DNA from: Faecalibacterium sp. I3-3-33 | Lineage (GTDB): Bacteria; Bacillota; Clostridia; Oscillospirales; Ruminococcaceae | Length of the DNA: 64,000 nucleotides | Assembly: GCF_023347295.1 (NCBI RefSeq) | Contig: NZ_CP094469.1 | Location: 1,364,001-1,428,000 of the forward strand | Direction of reading: 5' to 3' | Shown here: in pieces, positions 1 through 8,138 of the stretch | Layout of the letters: each line of letters starts with the position of its first letter | How positions within the stretch are numbered: the first letter of the stretch is position 1 | Notes under the pieces: model-generated | The model's input: only the letters and a program-made list of their open reading frames with translations | What the model was told of the DNA's origin: nothing | The model's database searches: none | Position numbers and translations under genes: made by a program

Positions 1-2
1 AT

Positions 3-1445
3 GGCCGTGCAGCAGACTATAAAAAGCTTGCACCGGCTGACCTCGCCTACTACGATGGCGTGGTGGAGGTGGATCTTTCTGCCATCCGTCCCATGATCGC
101 CCTGCCTATGCACCCCTCCAATGCCTTTACTATTGAGGAGCTGAACGCAAATCTGGAGGACATCCTCCACGCCTGCGAGCAGGATGTGCAGAAGCTGATC
201 GGCCGCAAGGACGTGCAGCTGGATCTGTGCAGCAAGATCGAAAACGGCAAGCTGCGGGTAGATCAGGGTGTCATTGCAGGCTGCGCAGGCGGTCTGTACG
301 ACAGCATCTACGAGGCTGCTTCCATCCTCAAGGGTCACACCGGCGGCTGCGGCGACTACGCCCTGAGCGTTTACCCCGGCAGCCAGCCCATCATGATGGA
401 GCTGGTGCGCACCGGCGTCATCGGCGAGCTGATGGCCAGCGGCGCTACCATCCGCACCGCCTTCTGCGGCCCCTGCTTCGGCGCAGGCGATGTGCCCGCT
501 AACGGCGCACTGTCCATCCGTCACACCACCCGCAACTTCCCCAGCCGTGAGGGCTCTAAGCCCGGCAGCGGCCAGCTGTCCGGTGTGGCACTGATGGATG
601 CCCGCAGCATTGCAGCCACTACCGCCAACGGCGGCATCCTGACCCCCGCCACCGACATTGACTACGATCCCACCGTGCCGGAGTACCAGTACGATGCTTC
701 CAGCTACGACACCCGCGTGTATCAGGGCTTTGGCAAGGGCGATTACGACGCCCTGCTCAAGTTCGGCCCCAACATCAAGGACTGGCCAGAGATCGCACCG
801 CTGGGCGACAACCTGCTGCTGAAGGTGGCTTCTTATATCACCGACCCCGTCACCACCACCGACGAGCTGATCCCCTCCGGCGAGACTTCCTCTTACCGTT
901 CCAATCCGCTGGGTCTGGCAGAGTTCACCCTCAGCCGCAAGGACCCGGAGTATGTGGGCCGCGCCAAGGCTGTGCAGGCCGAAGAAAACGCCCGCCGCGC
1001 CGGTGCAGGGGACGCCGCCCTGCTGGCAAAAGTGAACGCCGTGCCCGGCTGCGAGCAGCTGAGCTGGAACGATATCCAGATCGCTTCTACCATCTTTGCA
1101 GTCAAGCCCGGTGACGGCTCTGCCCGCGAGCAGGCCGCCAGCTGCCAGCGTGTGCTGGGTGCCGGTGCCAATATCGTTACCGAGTACGCCACCAAGCGTT
1201 ACCGCTCCAACCTGATCAACTGGGGCATGTTGCCCCTGCAGCTGGCAGGTGCCACCCCCTTTGGTCTGGGGGACTATGTGCTCATCCCCAATGTGCGGGA
1301 AGCACTCAAGGGCGATCTGCAGAGCATCAAGGCCTACGTTCTGGGCGATACCGTCAAGGAGTTTGAGCTGTATATGGCTCCGCTCACCACCGACGAACGC
1401 CAGATCCTGGCCGACGGCTGCCTGATCAATTTCTATAAGCACTAA
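3..1445 (+). CDS. Aconitase-family hydratase, 5' end outside window
   Basis: The reading frame is open from the window edge, so the true start lies upstream and this is the C-terminal portion (about 480 residues). It belongs to the aconitase/isopropylmalate dehydratase superfamily of 4Fe-4S dehydratases. A CGPC motif (bases 465-476) supplies two cluster-binding cysteines, and it is followed by the RNF-x-x-R-E-G segment typical of the family. The C-terminal part resembles the swivel domain that closes over the substrate. Bacterial paralogues of this size are usually annotated only as 'hydratase', so the substrate cannot be assigned. A GTG at base 60 is an internal codon and not a start. The gene is followed after 14 bp by the PHP gene, probably in one operon. 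Confidence 0.85.
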   Translation, partial: GRAADYKKLAPADLAYYDGVVEVDLSAIRPMIALPMHPSNAFTIEELNANLEDILHACEQDVQKLIGRKDVQLDLCSKIENGKLRVDQGVIAGCAGGLYDSIYEAASILKGHTGGCGDYALSVYPGSQPIMMELVRTGVIGELMASGATIRTAFCGPCFGAGDVPANGALSIRHTTRNFPSREGSKPGSGQLSGVALMDARSIAATTANGGILTPATDIDYDPTVPEYQYDASSYDTRVYQGFGKGDYDALLKFGPNIKDWPEIAPLGDNLLLKVASYITDPVTTTDELIPSGETSSYRSNPLGLAEFTLSRKDPEYVGRAKAVQAEENARRAGAGDAALLAKVNAVPGCEQLSWNDIQIASTIFAVKPGDGSAREQAASCQRVLGAGANIVTEYATKRYRSNLINWGMLPLQLAGATPFGLGDYVLIPNVREALKGDLQSIKAYVLGDTVKEFELYMAPLTTDERQILADGCLINFYKH

Positions 1446-1459
1446 GGAAGTAACCCACT

Positions 1460-2320
1460 ATGTCCTGTGACCTGCATATCCATTCCACCTGCTCCGACGG
1501 TGCTGTGCCCATTGAGCGGCTGGCACCCATCGCCGCCCGCACCGGGCTGCACGCCATCGCCCTTTCTGACCACGACACCCTGCTCAGCGCCCAGTACGCC
1601 TATGCCCACACCGGGCAGGACGGGGTAGAGCTGATCCCCGCCGTGGAGCTGACCGGCTACGACTTTGAGCGGCAGCATCGGGTGCACCTGCTGTGCTACT
1701 ACCCGGACGTGGACTGCCCGGCGCTGCGGGAGCACTGCGCCATCATGAAGGAGCGCCGCAACGCCTGCGCTTTGCAGAGCGCAAAGGAGCTGGAGCAGCT
1801 GTACTCGCAGTTTACCGCCGACCTTGCGTGGGAGACCACCAAGGCCAGCGGGGTACTGTTCAAAAGCGGGCTGATGCAGGCGCTGGAACTGCTTGGCCTG
1901 ACCGATGGCAGCATCTACGGCGAGACCTACCACAAGCTGTTCGGGTGGAACCCCCGGGGCATCGTGCTGCACTCGCCGGAGTATCTGCCGGTGCGGCAGG
2001 TGCTGGCTACCGCTAAAGCCAGCGGCGGCGCGGTGGTGTTTGCCCACCCCACGGTGTACAAAAGTATGCCCCTGCTGCGGGAGCTGGCGGCAGAGGGCGC
2101 AGTGGACGGCATAGAGGTGTACCACCCCAGCAACAGTGCGGAGGACAGCGCCGAGTGCCTTGCACTGTGCAAGCAGTACGGCCTTGTTGCAACTGCGGGC
2201 ACGGACTTCCATGGCCGCAACCACAAGCATCCCCACCCCATCGGCACCTGTACCGCACCGGACGAAGCCGCAGCACAGCTGCGCGCCATCGCCGAAAAAC
2301 GTAAAAGAGAGAGGACGTAA
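1460..2320 (+). CDS. PHP-domain phosphoesterase
   Basis: The 286-residue protein opens with the PHP signature DLHIHSTCSDG (residues 4-14) and carries the second metal motif SDHDT near residue 37. A later TDFHGRNHKH block near residue 250 supplies more metal-binding histidines. PHP proteins use a trinuclear metal centre to hydrolyse phosphate esters. Stand-alone members of about 280 residues include the 3',5'-nucleoside bisphosphate phosphatase and RNase AM (YciV/TrpH) group, which is the most likely activity, by inference from length and motif only. The start ATG follows an AGGAAG ribosome site that overlaps the end of the hydratase gene. The TSCPD gene begins 5 bp downstream. Confidence 0.85.
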   Translation: MSCDLHIHSTCSDGAVPIERLAPIAARTGLHAIALSDHDTLLSAQYAYAHTGQDGVELIPAVELTGYDFERQHRVHLLCYYPDVDCPALREHCAIMKERRNACALQSAKELEQLYSQFTADLAWETTKASGVLFKSGLMQALELLGLTDGSIYGETYHKLFGWNPRGIVLHSPEYLPVRQVLATAKASGGAVVFAHPTVYKSMPLLRELAAEGAVDGIEVYHPSNSAEDSAECLALCKQYGLVATAGTDFHGRNHKHPHPIGTCTAPDEAAAQLRAIAEKRKRERT

Positions 2321-2325
2321 AGACC

Positions 2326-2589
2326 ATGAGCAAGGAATTTTCCTTCCCGAACAAGGGAACCTGCTCCAAGCAGACCAACTTTGTGCTGAACGATGACCAC
2401 ACCATTGCATCCATCGAGGTCGTCGGCGGCTGCAACGGCAACCTGAAGGGCATCTGCCAGCTGCTTACCGGCATGAAGGCAGAGGACGCCATTGCCCGTC
2501 TGGATGGTACGCTGTGCGGCTTCCGTAGCACCAGCTGCCCGGACCAGATCGCCAAGAACCTGAAAAAGGCTCTGGAAGAGATGAACTAA
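2326..2589 (+). CDS. TSCPD-domain protein (TIGR03905 type)
   Basis: This 87-residue protein ends with the TSCPD box (STSCPDQIA) that names the domain, and has paired cysteines and a VGGCNGNL segment upstream. The same domain occurs as the C-terminal part of vitamin-B12-dependent ribonucleotide reductases. The free-standing form is common in Clostridia and its function is unknown. Cysteine spacing is compatible with metal or redox chemistry (inference). It is the last gene of the hydratase-PHP-TSCPD unit and is followed by a strong terminator at 2599-2639. Confidence 0.8.
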   Translation: MSKEFSFPNKGTCSKQTNFVLNDDHTIASIEVVGGCNGNLKGICQLLTGMKAEDAIARLDGTLCGFRSTSCPDQIAKNLKKALEEMN

Positions 2590-2598
2590 AATCCACCG

Positions 2599-2639
2599 GA
2601 GAGCCGCTGCACAGAGTTTTGTGCGGCGGCTCTCTTTTT
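2599..2639 (+). terminator. Intrinsic terminator of the hydratase operon
   Basis: A GC-rich stem of about 15 bp (GAGAGCCGCTGCACA pairing with the following TGTGCGGCGGCTCTC, 5-nt loop) is followed by TTTTT. The same stem style recurs after the M18 aminopeptidase at 45594-45634. Confidence 0.9.
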
Positions 2640-2644
2640 GCGCG

Positions 2645-2700
2645 GGGACGATTTTGAATGCCCGCCGCTATGCTCTGGGCATGAATAGCGGAAAATTATT
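2645..2700 (-). repeat. Dispersed intergenic hairpin repeat, copy A
   Basis: Read on the minus strand this is ATGCCCAGAGC, then a short spacer, then GGGCATTCAAAATC and GTCCC, preceded by an AT-rich TTTTCCGCT stretch. It is one of four related copies in this window (also 6859-6933, 31220-31270, 36901-36950), all intergenic. TGCCC and GGGCA can pair. The block lies between two terminators in the 368-bp gap between the TSCPD gene and the oleate hydratase gene, which holds no convincing gene. Confidence 0.6.
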
Positions 2701-2708
2701 TTAAATTA

Positions 2709-2754
2709 GTGCAATGCCGGGCAGCCTGCGGGCTGTCCGGCATTGCACTTTTGA
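2709..2754 (+). terminator. Strong terminator-like hairpin upstream of the oleate hydratase gene
   Basis: A stem of about 17 bp (GTGCAATGCCGG-CAGCC) with a short loop is followed by TTTT. A stem with the same GCAATGCCGG core occurs at 32955-33001. It sits 120 bp after the first terminator and just before the oleate hydratase promoter, so it may insulate that promoter. Confidence 0.75.
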
Positions 2755-2862
2755 GGGAGTGTTTTAAATGATTTTGCGCTGCGCTTTATGTCACAATTTG
2801 TACGCAATTCCAGCAAATAAGGGAGGATGTAAAAAATCTATACACCGGGCGGGGTTTGTTTG

Positions 2863-2891
2863 TTGTTCAAGTTCACTTTGCGGGGTATACT
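2863..2891 (+). promoter_or_regulatory. Sigma-A promoter for the oleate hydratase gene
   Basis: TTGTTC and TATACT are separated by 17 bp. Transcription would begin about 60 bp before the ATG at 2958. Confidence 0.65.
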
Positions 2892-2957
2892 GTTGCCATA
2901 GAGAGCAGCACGATGAAGGCTGTGAAAAAGATATTTTTGAAGCAGGGAGGCTTTTTT

Positions 2958-4730
2958 ATGTACTATTCCAGTGGCAACTATGAAGCTTTTGCACACCCCA
3001 AAAAGCCGGAGGGCGTGGATCATAAATCCGCTTATATCATCGGCTCCGGTCTGGCAGCTCTGACTGCTGCCTGCTATCTGGTGCGCGACGGCCAGATGAA
3101 GGGCGAGCACGTCCATGTGTTTGAAAAGAACGCACTGGCCGGCGGTGCCTGCGATGGCTACAAGTACGATATCGGCTATGTGATGCGCGGCGGCCGCGAG
3201 ATGGACAACCACTTCGAAGTTATGTGGGATCTGCTGCACTCCATTCCCTCTCTGGAGACCGAGGGTGCCAGCGTGCTGGACGAGTATTACTGGCTGAACA
3301 AGGAGGATCCCAACTTCTCCCTGTGCCGTGCCACCGTCAACCGCGGCGAGGATGCCCACACCGATGGCAAGTTCGGTCTGTCCGATAAGGGCGCCATGGA
3401 GATCATGAAGCTGTTCTTTACCCCGGACGAGCAGCTGCAGGATAAAAAGATCACCGATTTCTTCGATGACGAGGTGCTCAACTCCAACTTCTGGATGTAC
3501 TGGCGCACCATGTTCGCCTTCGAGAACTGGCACAGCGCACTGGAGATGAAGCTGTACCTCAAGCGCTATATCCACCACATCGGCGGTCTGCCGGACTTTA
3601 CCGCCCTGCGCTTTACCCGCTATAATCAGTACGAGTCCATCATCCTGCCCATGGTGCACTATCTGGAAAGCTTTGGCGTGCAGTTCCACTACAACACCAA
3701 GGTCACGGATGTGAAGTTCGACATCCAGAAGGGCCGCAAGCTGGCAAGCTCCGTCACCGTGGAGCACGCGGGCGAGACCACCAACATTGACCTGACCGAG
3801 AACGACCTGCTGTTCATCACCAACGGCGGCTGCGTGGAAAGCTGCACCGTTGGTGCACAGAATAAGGCCACCGGCTTCGACCCCACCATCCAGCCCGGCA
3901 ACGGCTGGGATCTGTGGAAGAAGATCGCCGCACAGGACCCCTCCTTCGGTCACCCGGAGAAGTTCTGCTCTGAGCCGGAGCTGAGCAACTGGGAGAGCGC
4001 CACCATCACCACGCTGGACGACAAGATCCCTCAGTATATCCGCAAGATCTGCAAGCGCGACCCCTTCAGCGGCCACACCGTCACCGGCGGCATCGTTACC
4101 GTCAAGGACTCCAGCTGGCTGCTCAGCTGGACGCTGAACCGTCAGCAGCAGTTCAAGGACCAGCCCAAGAACCAGCTGTGCGTCTGGGTGTACGGCCTGT
4201 TCAGCGATAAGCCCGGCGATTACGTCAAGAAGCCCATGCGTGACTGCACCGGCCGCGAGATCTGCATGGAGTGGCTGTACCACATCGGTGTGCCCGAGGA
4301 TCAGATCGCGGAGCTGGCAGAGCACAGCGCCAACACCGTGCCGGTGATGATGCCCTATATTGACGCCTTCTTTATGCCCCGCGCCATGGGCGATCGCCCC
4401 GATGTTGTGCCCGAGGGTGCTGTGAACTTTGCCTTCCTTGGCCAGTTTGCCGAGACCGCCCGCGACACCATCTTCACCACCGAGTACTCCATGCGCACCG
4501 GTATGGAGGCCGTGTACACCCTGCTGAACATTGACCGCGGCGTGCCCGAGGTCTGGGGCAGCACCTACGATGTGCGCGCCCTGATCGATGCCACCGTGAA
4601 GCTGCGCGATGGCAAGAAGATCACCGACATGGATCTGCCGCTGATCCCGCGTCTGGCTCTGAAGGAAGCCCTGAAGAAGATCGAGGGCACCGACCTTGAG
4701 AAGTTCCTCAAGGAATATAACGCTATCTGA
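2958..4730 (+). CDS. ohyA: Oleate hydratase (MCRA family)
   Basis: The product is an FAD-dependent hydratase that adds water to the cis-9 double bond of oleate to give 10-hydroxystearate, detoxifying unsaturated fatty acids in the gut. The 590-residue length matches the family (about 590). The dinucleotide-binding motif is visible near residue 25 (IIGSGLAALTAACYL), followed by KNALAGGACDG, the glycine-rich FAD/substrate segment. I chose the ATG at 2958 because AGGGAGG lies 7 bp upstream and the protein then begins with the usual MYYSSGNYEAFA; longer in-frame extensions have no homologous look. The gene appears monocistronic, with a promoter at 2863-2891 and a terminator at 4778-4827. Confidence 0.95.
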   Translation: MYYSSGNYEAFAHPKKPEGVDHKSAYIIGSGLAALTAACYLVRDGQMKGEHVHVFEKNALAGGACDGYKYDIGYVMRGGREMDNHFEVMWDLLHSIPSLETEGASVLDEYYWLNKEDPNFSLCRATVNRGEDAHTDGKFGLSDKGAMEIMKLFFTPDEQLQDKKITDFFDDEVLNSNFWMYWRTMFAFENWHSALEMKLYLKRYIHHIGGLPDFTALRFTRYNQYESIILPMVHYLESFGVQFHYNTKVTDVKFDIQKGRKLASSVTVEHAGETTNIDLTENDLLFITNGGCVESCTVGAQNKATGFDPTIQPGNGWDLWKKIAAQDPSFGHPEKFCSEPELSNWESATITTLDDKIPQYIRKICKRDPFSGHTVTGGIVTVKDSSWLLSWTLNRQQQFKDQPKNQLCVWVYGLFSDKPGDYVKKPMRDCTGREICMEWLYHIGVPEDQIAELAEHSANTVPVMMPYIDAFFMPRAMGDRPDVVPEGAVNFAFLGQFAETARDTIFTTEYSMRTGMEAVYTLLNIDRGVPEVWGSTYDVRALIDATVKLRDGKKITDMDLPLIPRLALKEALKKIEGTDLEKFLKEYNAI

Positions 4731-4777
4731 TATTTTCCTCTCCTCCGATAGACCCGGCAACGGGTCAACATCCCCCT

Positions 4778-4827
4778 AAAAAAGACCTCTCCGCTGCTCT
4801 GCGACAGGGCACGGGGAGGTCTTTTTT
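4778..4827 (+). terminator. Intrinsic terminator after the oleate hydratase gene
   Basis: AAAAAAGACCTC pairs with GAGGTCTTTTTT around a partly paired GC loop. The U-run on both arms makes it potentially bidirectional. Confidence 0.85.
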
Positions 4828-5007
4828 GTGTAAAAATGGTACAATGTGCGTCAAAATAAAGCGGAACGTGAAAATAATTTGTACCAAAAGAATGATTTTG
4901 GCTTGTTTGCAGCGGCGTTCTGTGCTATGCTAGAACTATTGAAAGGGCAGGAGGGAAGAGCCTGCCCCAAATGCGATACGCCAAAAATAAAAGGAGGTCG
5001 TTTTCCT

Positions 5008-6768
5008 GTGAAACAACTTATTTCCCGTCGCAGCTTTTTAAAGGCTGCTGGTGTGACCGCTGCCGCTGCATCCATGGCCATCGGTGCGCCTGCCGCATCG
5101 GCCTGCTGGCTTGGTGATAAGTCTGACGTCACCATCCTGTACACCAACGATGTCCATACCTACATCGACAAGCAGAGCCCCAAGCTGACCTACGCCGCCA
5201 TTGCCGACCTGAAGCAGAGCTATCAGGACGCCGGCAAGGATGTGCTGCTGGTGGATGCAGGCGACCATGTGCAGGGCACCGCCTACGGCTCCATGGACGA
5301 GGGTGCTTCCATCATCAAGCTGATGAACGCTGCCGGTTACGATGTCGCCACCCCCGGCAACCACGAGTTTGACTACGGCATGGACCGCGCTAAGGCCATC
5401 ATGAAGGAAGCCGACTTCCCGTACCTGTCCTGTAACTGGGTAGACCTGCGTACTACGCTGCGGGTGCTGCCCTCCGTCAAGGTGTTCGTGCGCGGCGGCA
5501 GACGCATCGCCTTTGTGGGCGTTACCACCCCTGAGACCTTTACCAAGTCCACCCCGGCCTACTTTATGGATAAGGCACAGCGCAAGTACATCTACGATAT
5601 TCAGGGCGGCGAGGACGGCAAAAAGCTCTATGACGCCGTGCAGAAGGCCATTGATAAGGCAAAGCTTCTGGCAGATGTGGTCATCGGTTTGGGCCATCTG
5701 GGCGTAGACCCCTCTTCCTCTCCGTGGACCAGTGAGGAAGTCATTGCCCACACCAGCGGCTTTGACGCCTTTATCGACGGCCACTCCCATACCGTAATGG
5801 AGAACAAGCAGGTGCAGGATGCCTCCGGCAAGGCTGTCACCCTGACCCAGACCGGCTCTTACTTTGCCAACGTTGGCGAGATGACCATCGCTGCGGACGG
5901 CACCATTACCACAAAACTCATCCCCACCCACGAGGGCATGGATGCAGGCATTGCCGCCATGCAGACCAGCTGGGTGAATACTGTGGACGATATGCTGGGC
6001 GAGAAGATCGCTGTGGGCGACAGCGATTTCTATGTTTCCGACCCCGCCACCGGTAAGCGCCGCATCCGCTCTGCCGAGACCAACCTCGGCGACTTTGTGG
6101 CTGACGGCATCTACACCTACTTCAACGAGGTGGAAAAGCTGCACTGTGACGTGGCCATCATGAACGGCGGCGGCATCCGCGCCGATGTGCCAGCAGGCGA
6201 CTGGACCTTCAAGACCTGCAAGCAGATCAGCCCCTTCGGCAACGTGGCCTGCCTGATGTCGGTCACCGGCAAGCAGATCCAGGACGCATTGGAGTTTGCA
6301 GCCCGCTTTGCAGGCGAGGGCGGCAAAGAGAACGGCGGCTTCCTGCAGGTGGCCGGTGCTACCTACGAGATCCACACCGATATCCCCAACACTGTGCAGA
6401 CCGACGAGAAGAACGTCTGGATCGGCAGCGCCACCGGCACCCCGCGTGTGCAGAACGTGAAGATCTACGATAAGGCTTCCGGCAGCTATCTGCCGCTGGA
6501 TCCGGGCGCTACCTATGCACTGGCCGGCATGAACTACACTCTGCGCAATCTGGGCGACGGCTTTGCCATGTTTGACGGCGCAGAGCTGATCAAGGACTAT
6601 GTGTCCGAGGATTATCTGGTGATGTCTACCTACGCTATGATCTTTGATGGCGCAGATGCTGCGGGTCTGCCGCACCTGTCCAGCGCCAACAGCCCGCTGG
6701 CCGCTTACCCCGGCTACCTGCTCAACTACGAGCAGCCCTACGGCGCAGGCCGCATTACCATTCTGTAA
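5008..6768 (+). CDS. Tat-exported 5'-nucleotidase / metallophosphoesterase
   Basis: The 586-residue protein has an N-terminal twin-arginine signal, SRRSFLKAAG, matching the Tat consensus, then a hydrophobic AAAAASMAIGAPAASA segment with a likely cleavage site. The calcineurin-like metallophosphatase domain follows with all its motifs: TNDVH, DAGDHVQGT, TPGNHEFDYG and GHSHT. The C-terminal half is a 5'-nucleotidase C domain, with NGGGIRADVPAGDWT as the nucleotide-binding loop. It probably hydrolyses extracellular nucleotides to nucleosides. I chose GTG 5008 because AAGGAGGT sits 8 bp upstream and the Tat motif is then within 8 residues of the start; the 54-residue upstream extension looks non-coding. 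No sortase or lipid anchor is seen. Confidence 0.9.
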   Translation: MKQLISRRSFLKAAGVTAAAASMAIGAPAASACWLGDKSDVTILYTNDVHTYIDKQSPKLTYAAIADLKQSYQDAGKDVLLVDAGDHVQGTAYGSMDEGASIIKLMNAAGYDVATPGNHEFDYGMDRAKAIMKEADFPYLSCNWVDLRTTLRVLPSVKVFVRGGRRIAFVGVTTPETFTKSTPAYFMDKAQRKYIYDIQGGEDGKKLYDAVQKAIDKAKLLADVVIGLGHLGVDPSSSPWTSEEVIAHTSGFDAFIDGHSHTVMENKQVQDASGKAVTLTQTGSYFANVGEMTIAADGTITTKLIPTHEGMDAGIAAMQTSWVNTVDDMLGEKIAVGDSDFYVSDPATGKRRIRSAETNLGDFVADGIYTYFNEVEKLHCDVAIMNGGGIRADVPAGDWTFKTCKQISPFGNVACLMSVTGKQIQDALEFAARFAGEGGKENGGFLQVAGATYEIHTDIPNTVQTDEKNVWIGSATGTPRVQNVKIYDKASGSYLPLDPGATYALAGMNYTLRNLGDGFAMFDGAELIKDYVSEDYLVMSTYAMIFDGADAAGLPHLSSANSPLAAYPGYLLNYEQPYGAGRITIL

Positions 6769-6803
6769 AAGAAAGCCCTATCAGGGCAGGTCAACTGTAT
6801 AGC

Positions 6804-6840
6804 AAAAAACCGGGCAGTCTGCGGGCTGCCCGGTTTTTTG
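6804..6840 (+). terminator. Intrinsic terminator of the 5'-nucleotidase gene
   Basis: AAAAAACCGGGCAG pairs with CTGCCCGGTTTTTT around a short CTGCGGG-containing loop. Confidence 0.9.
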
Positions 6841-6858
6841 TGCAGTACGAATGATTGG

Positions 6859-6933
6859 AAATGCGCTCCGCTATCCCATTTTCACGGGGTAATTATGCGC
6901 AGAGCGAACGCGGAGCGCATTTTAAATCGTCCC
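6859..6933 (+). repeat. Dispersed intergenic hairpin repeat, copy B
   Basis: The core ATGCGCAGAGC...GGAGCGCATTTTAAATC then GTCCC runs 6895-6933. In this copy an upstream arm (6859-6871, AAATGCGCTCCGC) is a perfect 13-bp complement of 6910-6922, making a larger hairpin than in copies A, C and D. Confidence 0.65.
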
Positions 6934-6946
6934 GCCCCCGGCAGGG

Positions 6947-7144
6947 GTGACTCTTCAAAAGTCTCCTATGACCCACAGGGGTTTTGAAGAGTCATGAACA
7001 AAAAGCAAAGAAAACTGCGTTTTCAGACCATGACTCTTCATCTTGAAGAGTGAGCTTTCAAACATAGATACGCTTCTTTTTCGTCACTCTTCAAAAATCC
7101 AAAGTAGTAATAGAGTTATGACTCTTCAAGTTTTGAAGAGTCAC
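6947..7144. repeat. Cluster of GACTCTTCAA inverted repeats
   Basis: Seven copies of a TGACTCTTCAA-like word in alternating orientation lie within 200 bp: forward near 6948, 7031, 7084 and 7120, reverse near 6982, 7041 and 7131. They form three potential hairpins: 6947-6995 with a 21-nt loop, 7030-7053 with a 3-nt loop, and 7119-7143 nearly perfect. One extra half-site stands at 7084-7097. The stretch between the nucleotidase terminator and tRNA-Gln (6841-7214) has no open frame worth calling. Decayed transposon ends or a structured RNA are both possible. Confidence 0.7.
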
Positions 7145-7214
7145 GGCCTTGCGGCTGCAGTTCGGAATGATATAAACAGAAAAGCCACCTGAGTTTCCTC
7201 AGATGGCTTTGTTC

Positions 7215-7288
7215 TGGTTGGGGATGAGAGAATCGAACTCCCACAAGTAGAGTCAGAGTCTACCGCACTACCACTATGCAAATCCCCA
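7215..7288 (-). tRNA. tRNA-Gln (CTG anticodon)
   Basis: The 74-nt cloverleaf includes an encoded CCA. The acceptor TGGGGAT pairs with ATCCCCA. The D stem is GCAT/GTGC. The anticodon stem GTAGA/TCTAC encloses the loop CTCTGAC, giving anticodon CTG. The T stem is GGGAG/CTCTC around TTCGATT. It is preceded on the minus strand by a perfect consensus promoter at 7332-7360. Confidence 0.95.
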
Positions 7289-7331
7289 ATATTCTATTGT
7301 GTTTTGCGGGGTGAACCGCTCAACGTGTGCT

Positions 7332-7360
7332 ATTATACGGGAAAAGCCCGGAGTTGTCAA
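7332..7360 (-). promoter_or_regulatory. Perfect consensus promoter for tRNA-Gln
   Basis: On the minus strand, TTGACA and TATAAT are separated by exactly 17 bp, about 40 bp upstream of the tRNA 5' end. Confidence 0.9.
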
Positions 7361-7516
7361 GCATATTTTTGAAAAAAGTTGTACTTTTTTGGAAAATGCC
7401 GCAGCAGCGCCGAACAATTTGCACCGGAGCGCTGCCACGCTTCGGCAGGTTCTGCGCACCGCACCGCCTATACTGGAAGGTACAAAACCTTGCAAAGTAC
7501 CAGAAGGAGGATGCCT

Positions 7517-7804
7517 ATGCCGGAACGAACCACACAAAACGCCCAGACCCTGCTTTCACCCCGCGTCCCGCGGGACACCGAGCACGAGCGCTATCACCCG
7601 GAGCTGGAGGAGGAACTGAAGGAATGCCTGTTCTGTTTGAAGCGCAACGAGATGATGTTTGACATGGAGGTGGATACCGACCTGATCGAGCAGCGCATCT
7701 ACGAGCGGCAGGCGCTTTTGTGCCGCTACCGGTACTTACTGGCGCGCGCCCGTGAGCTGGGGCTGCATACGGTGCTTACCCGCTACCAGCCCATGGGCAG
7801 GTAA
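7517..7804 (+). CDS. Small DUF2508/YaaL-like protein
   Basis: The 95-residue hydrophilic protein is dominated by a predicted helical hairpin (residues about 28-85) rich in Glu, Arg and Leu. The layout resembles DUF2508 (YaaL) proteins: an ELEEELKECLFCLKRN helix, then a DTDLIEQRIYERQALLCRYRYLLARARELG helix. YaaL-type proteins are small, conserved in Firmicutes and of unknown function. I chose ATG 7517 over the in-frame ATG 7511 because AAGGAGG ends at 7510 and 7517 gives the normal 6-nt spacing. It lies just upstream of the SCIFF gene but in a separate transcription unit. Family assignment is tentative. Confidence 0.6.
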   Translation: MPERTTQNAQTLLSPRVPRDTEHERYHPELEEELKECLFCLKRNEMMFDMEVDTDLIEQRIYERQALLCRYRYLLARARELGLHTVLTRYQPMGR

Positions 7805-7824
7805 ATTGGCTTAGCGAAAAAATC

Positions 7825-7853
7825 TTGACAAAAGCCGCGCTGCGTGATATCCT
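7825..7853 (+). promoter_or_regulatory. Promoter of the SCIFF unit
   Basis: TTGACA and TATCCT are separated by 17 bp, about 65 bp upstream of the SCIFF start codon. Confidence 0.8.
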
Positions 7854-7924
7854 ATTACAAGATAAAAGCGTACCGGAACTATGTCCGGCGCGATAAATTT
7901 TTGAGAGTTAGAGAGGTTTCTATC

Positions 7925-8071
7925 ATGGAGCGTATTAAGACTATTGCTACTCGTGACCTGACCAAGAGCGTTAAGACCGGCGGCTGCGGCGAGTGCCAGA
8001 CTTCCTGCCAGTCCGCTTGCAAGACCTCCTGCGGCGTGGCTAACCAGCAGTGCGAGAACAGCAACAAGTAA
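7925..8071 (+). CDS. scfA: SCIFF ribosomal peptide precursor (six cysteines in forty-five)
   Basis: The 48-residue peptide has exactly six cysteines in the C-terminal half (C21, C24, C28, C32, C36, C43), in the GGCGECQTSCQSACKTSC arrangement diagnostic of SCIFF. The maturase encoded next door is known to form a thioether link from a cysteine of this peptide to the alpha carbon of another residue. The first 20 residues (MERIKTIATRDLTKSVKTGG) act as leader. The peptide is nearly universal in Clostridia and its biological role is unknown. A ribosome site GAGAG lies upstream. A hairpin with U-run at 8086-8114 separates it from the maturase gene, so precursor mRNA is expected in excess (inference). 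Confidence 0.97.
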   Translation: MERIKTIATRDLTKSVKTGGCGECQTSCQSACKTSCGVANQQCENSNK

Positions 8072-8085
8072 TTTCTGCAAACCTT

Positions 8086-8114
8086 ATGCCGCCTTTGCCG
8101 GGCGGCATTTTTTT
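8086..8114 (+). terminator. Attenuating terminator between SCIFF precursor and maturase
   Basis: ATGCCGCC and GGCGGCAT pair around a 7-nt loop and are followed by seven T residues. Read-through would be needed for maturase expression from the shared promoter. No separate promoter is obvious in the 20 bp that remain. Confidence 0.8.
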
Positions 8115-8138
8115 GTGTAATCTGGAATGGAGTGTAAA

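Noticed and set aside
2768..2983. Cysteine-rich 71-residue open frame with a nearby GAGGGAG
   Set aside because: It contains the oleate hydratase promoter and overlaps its start codon in another frame; no family resemblance.
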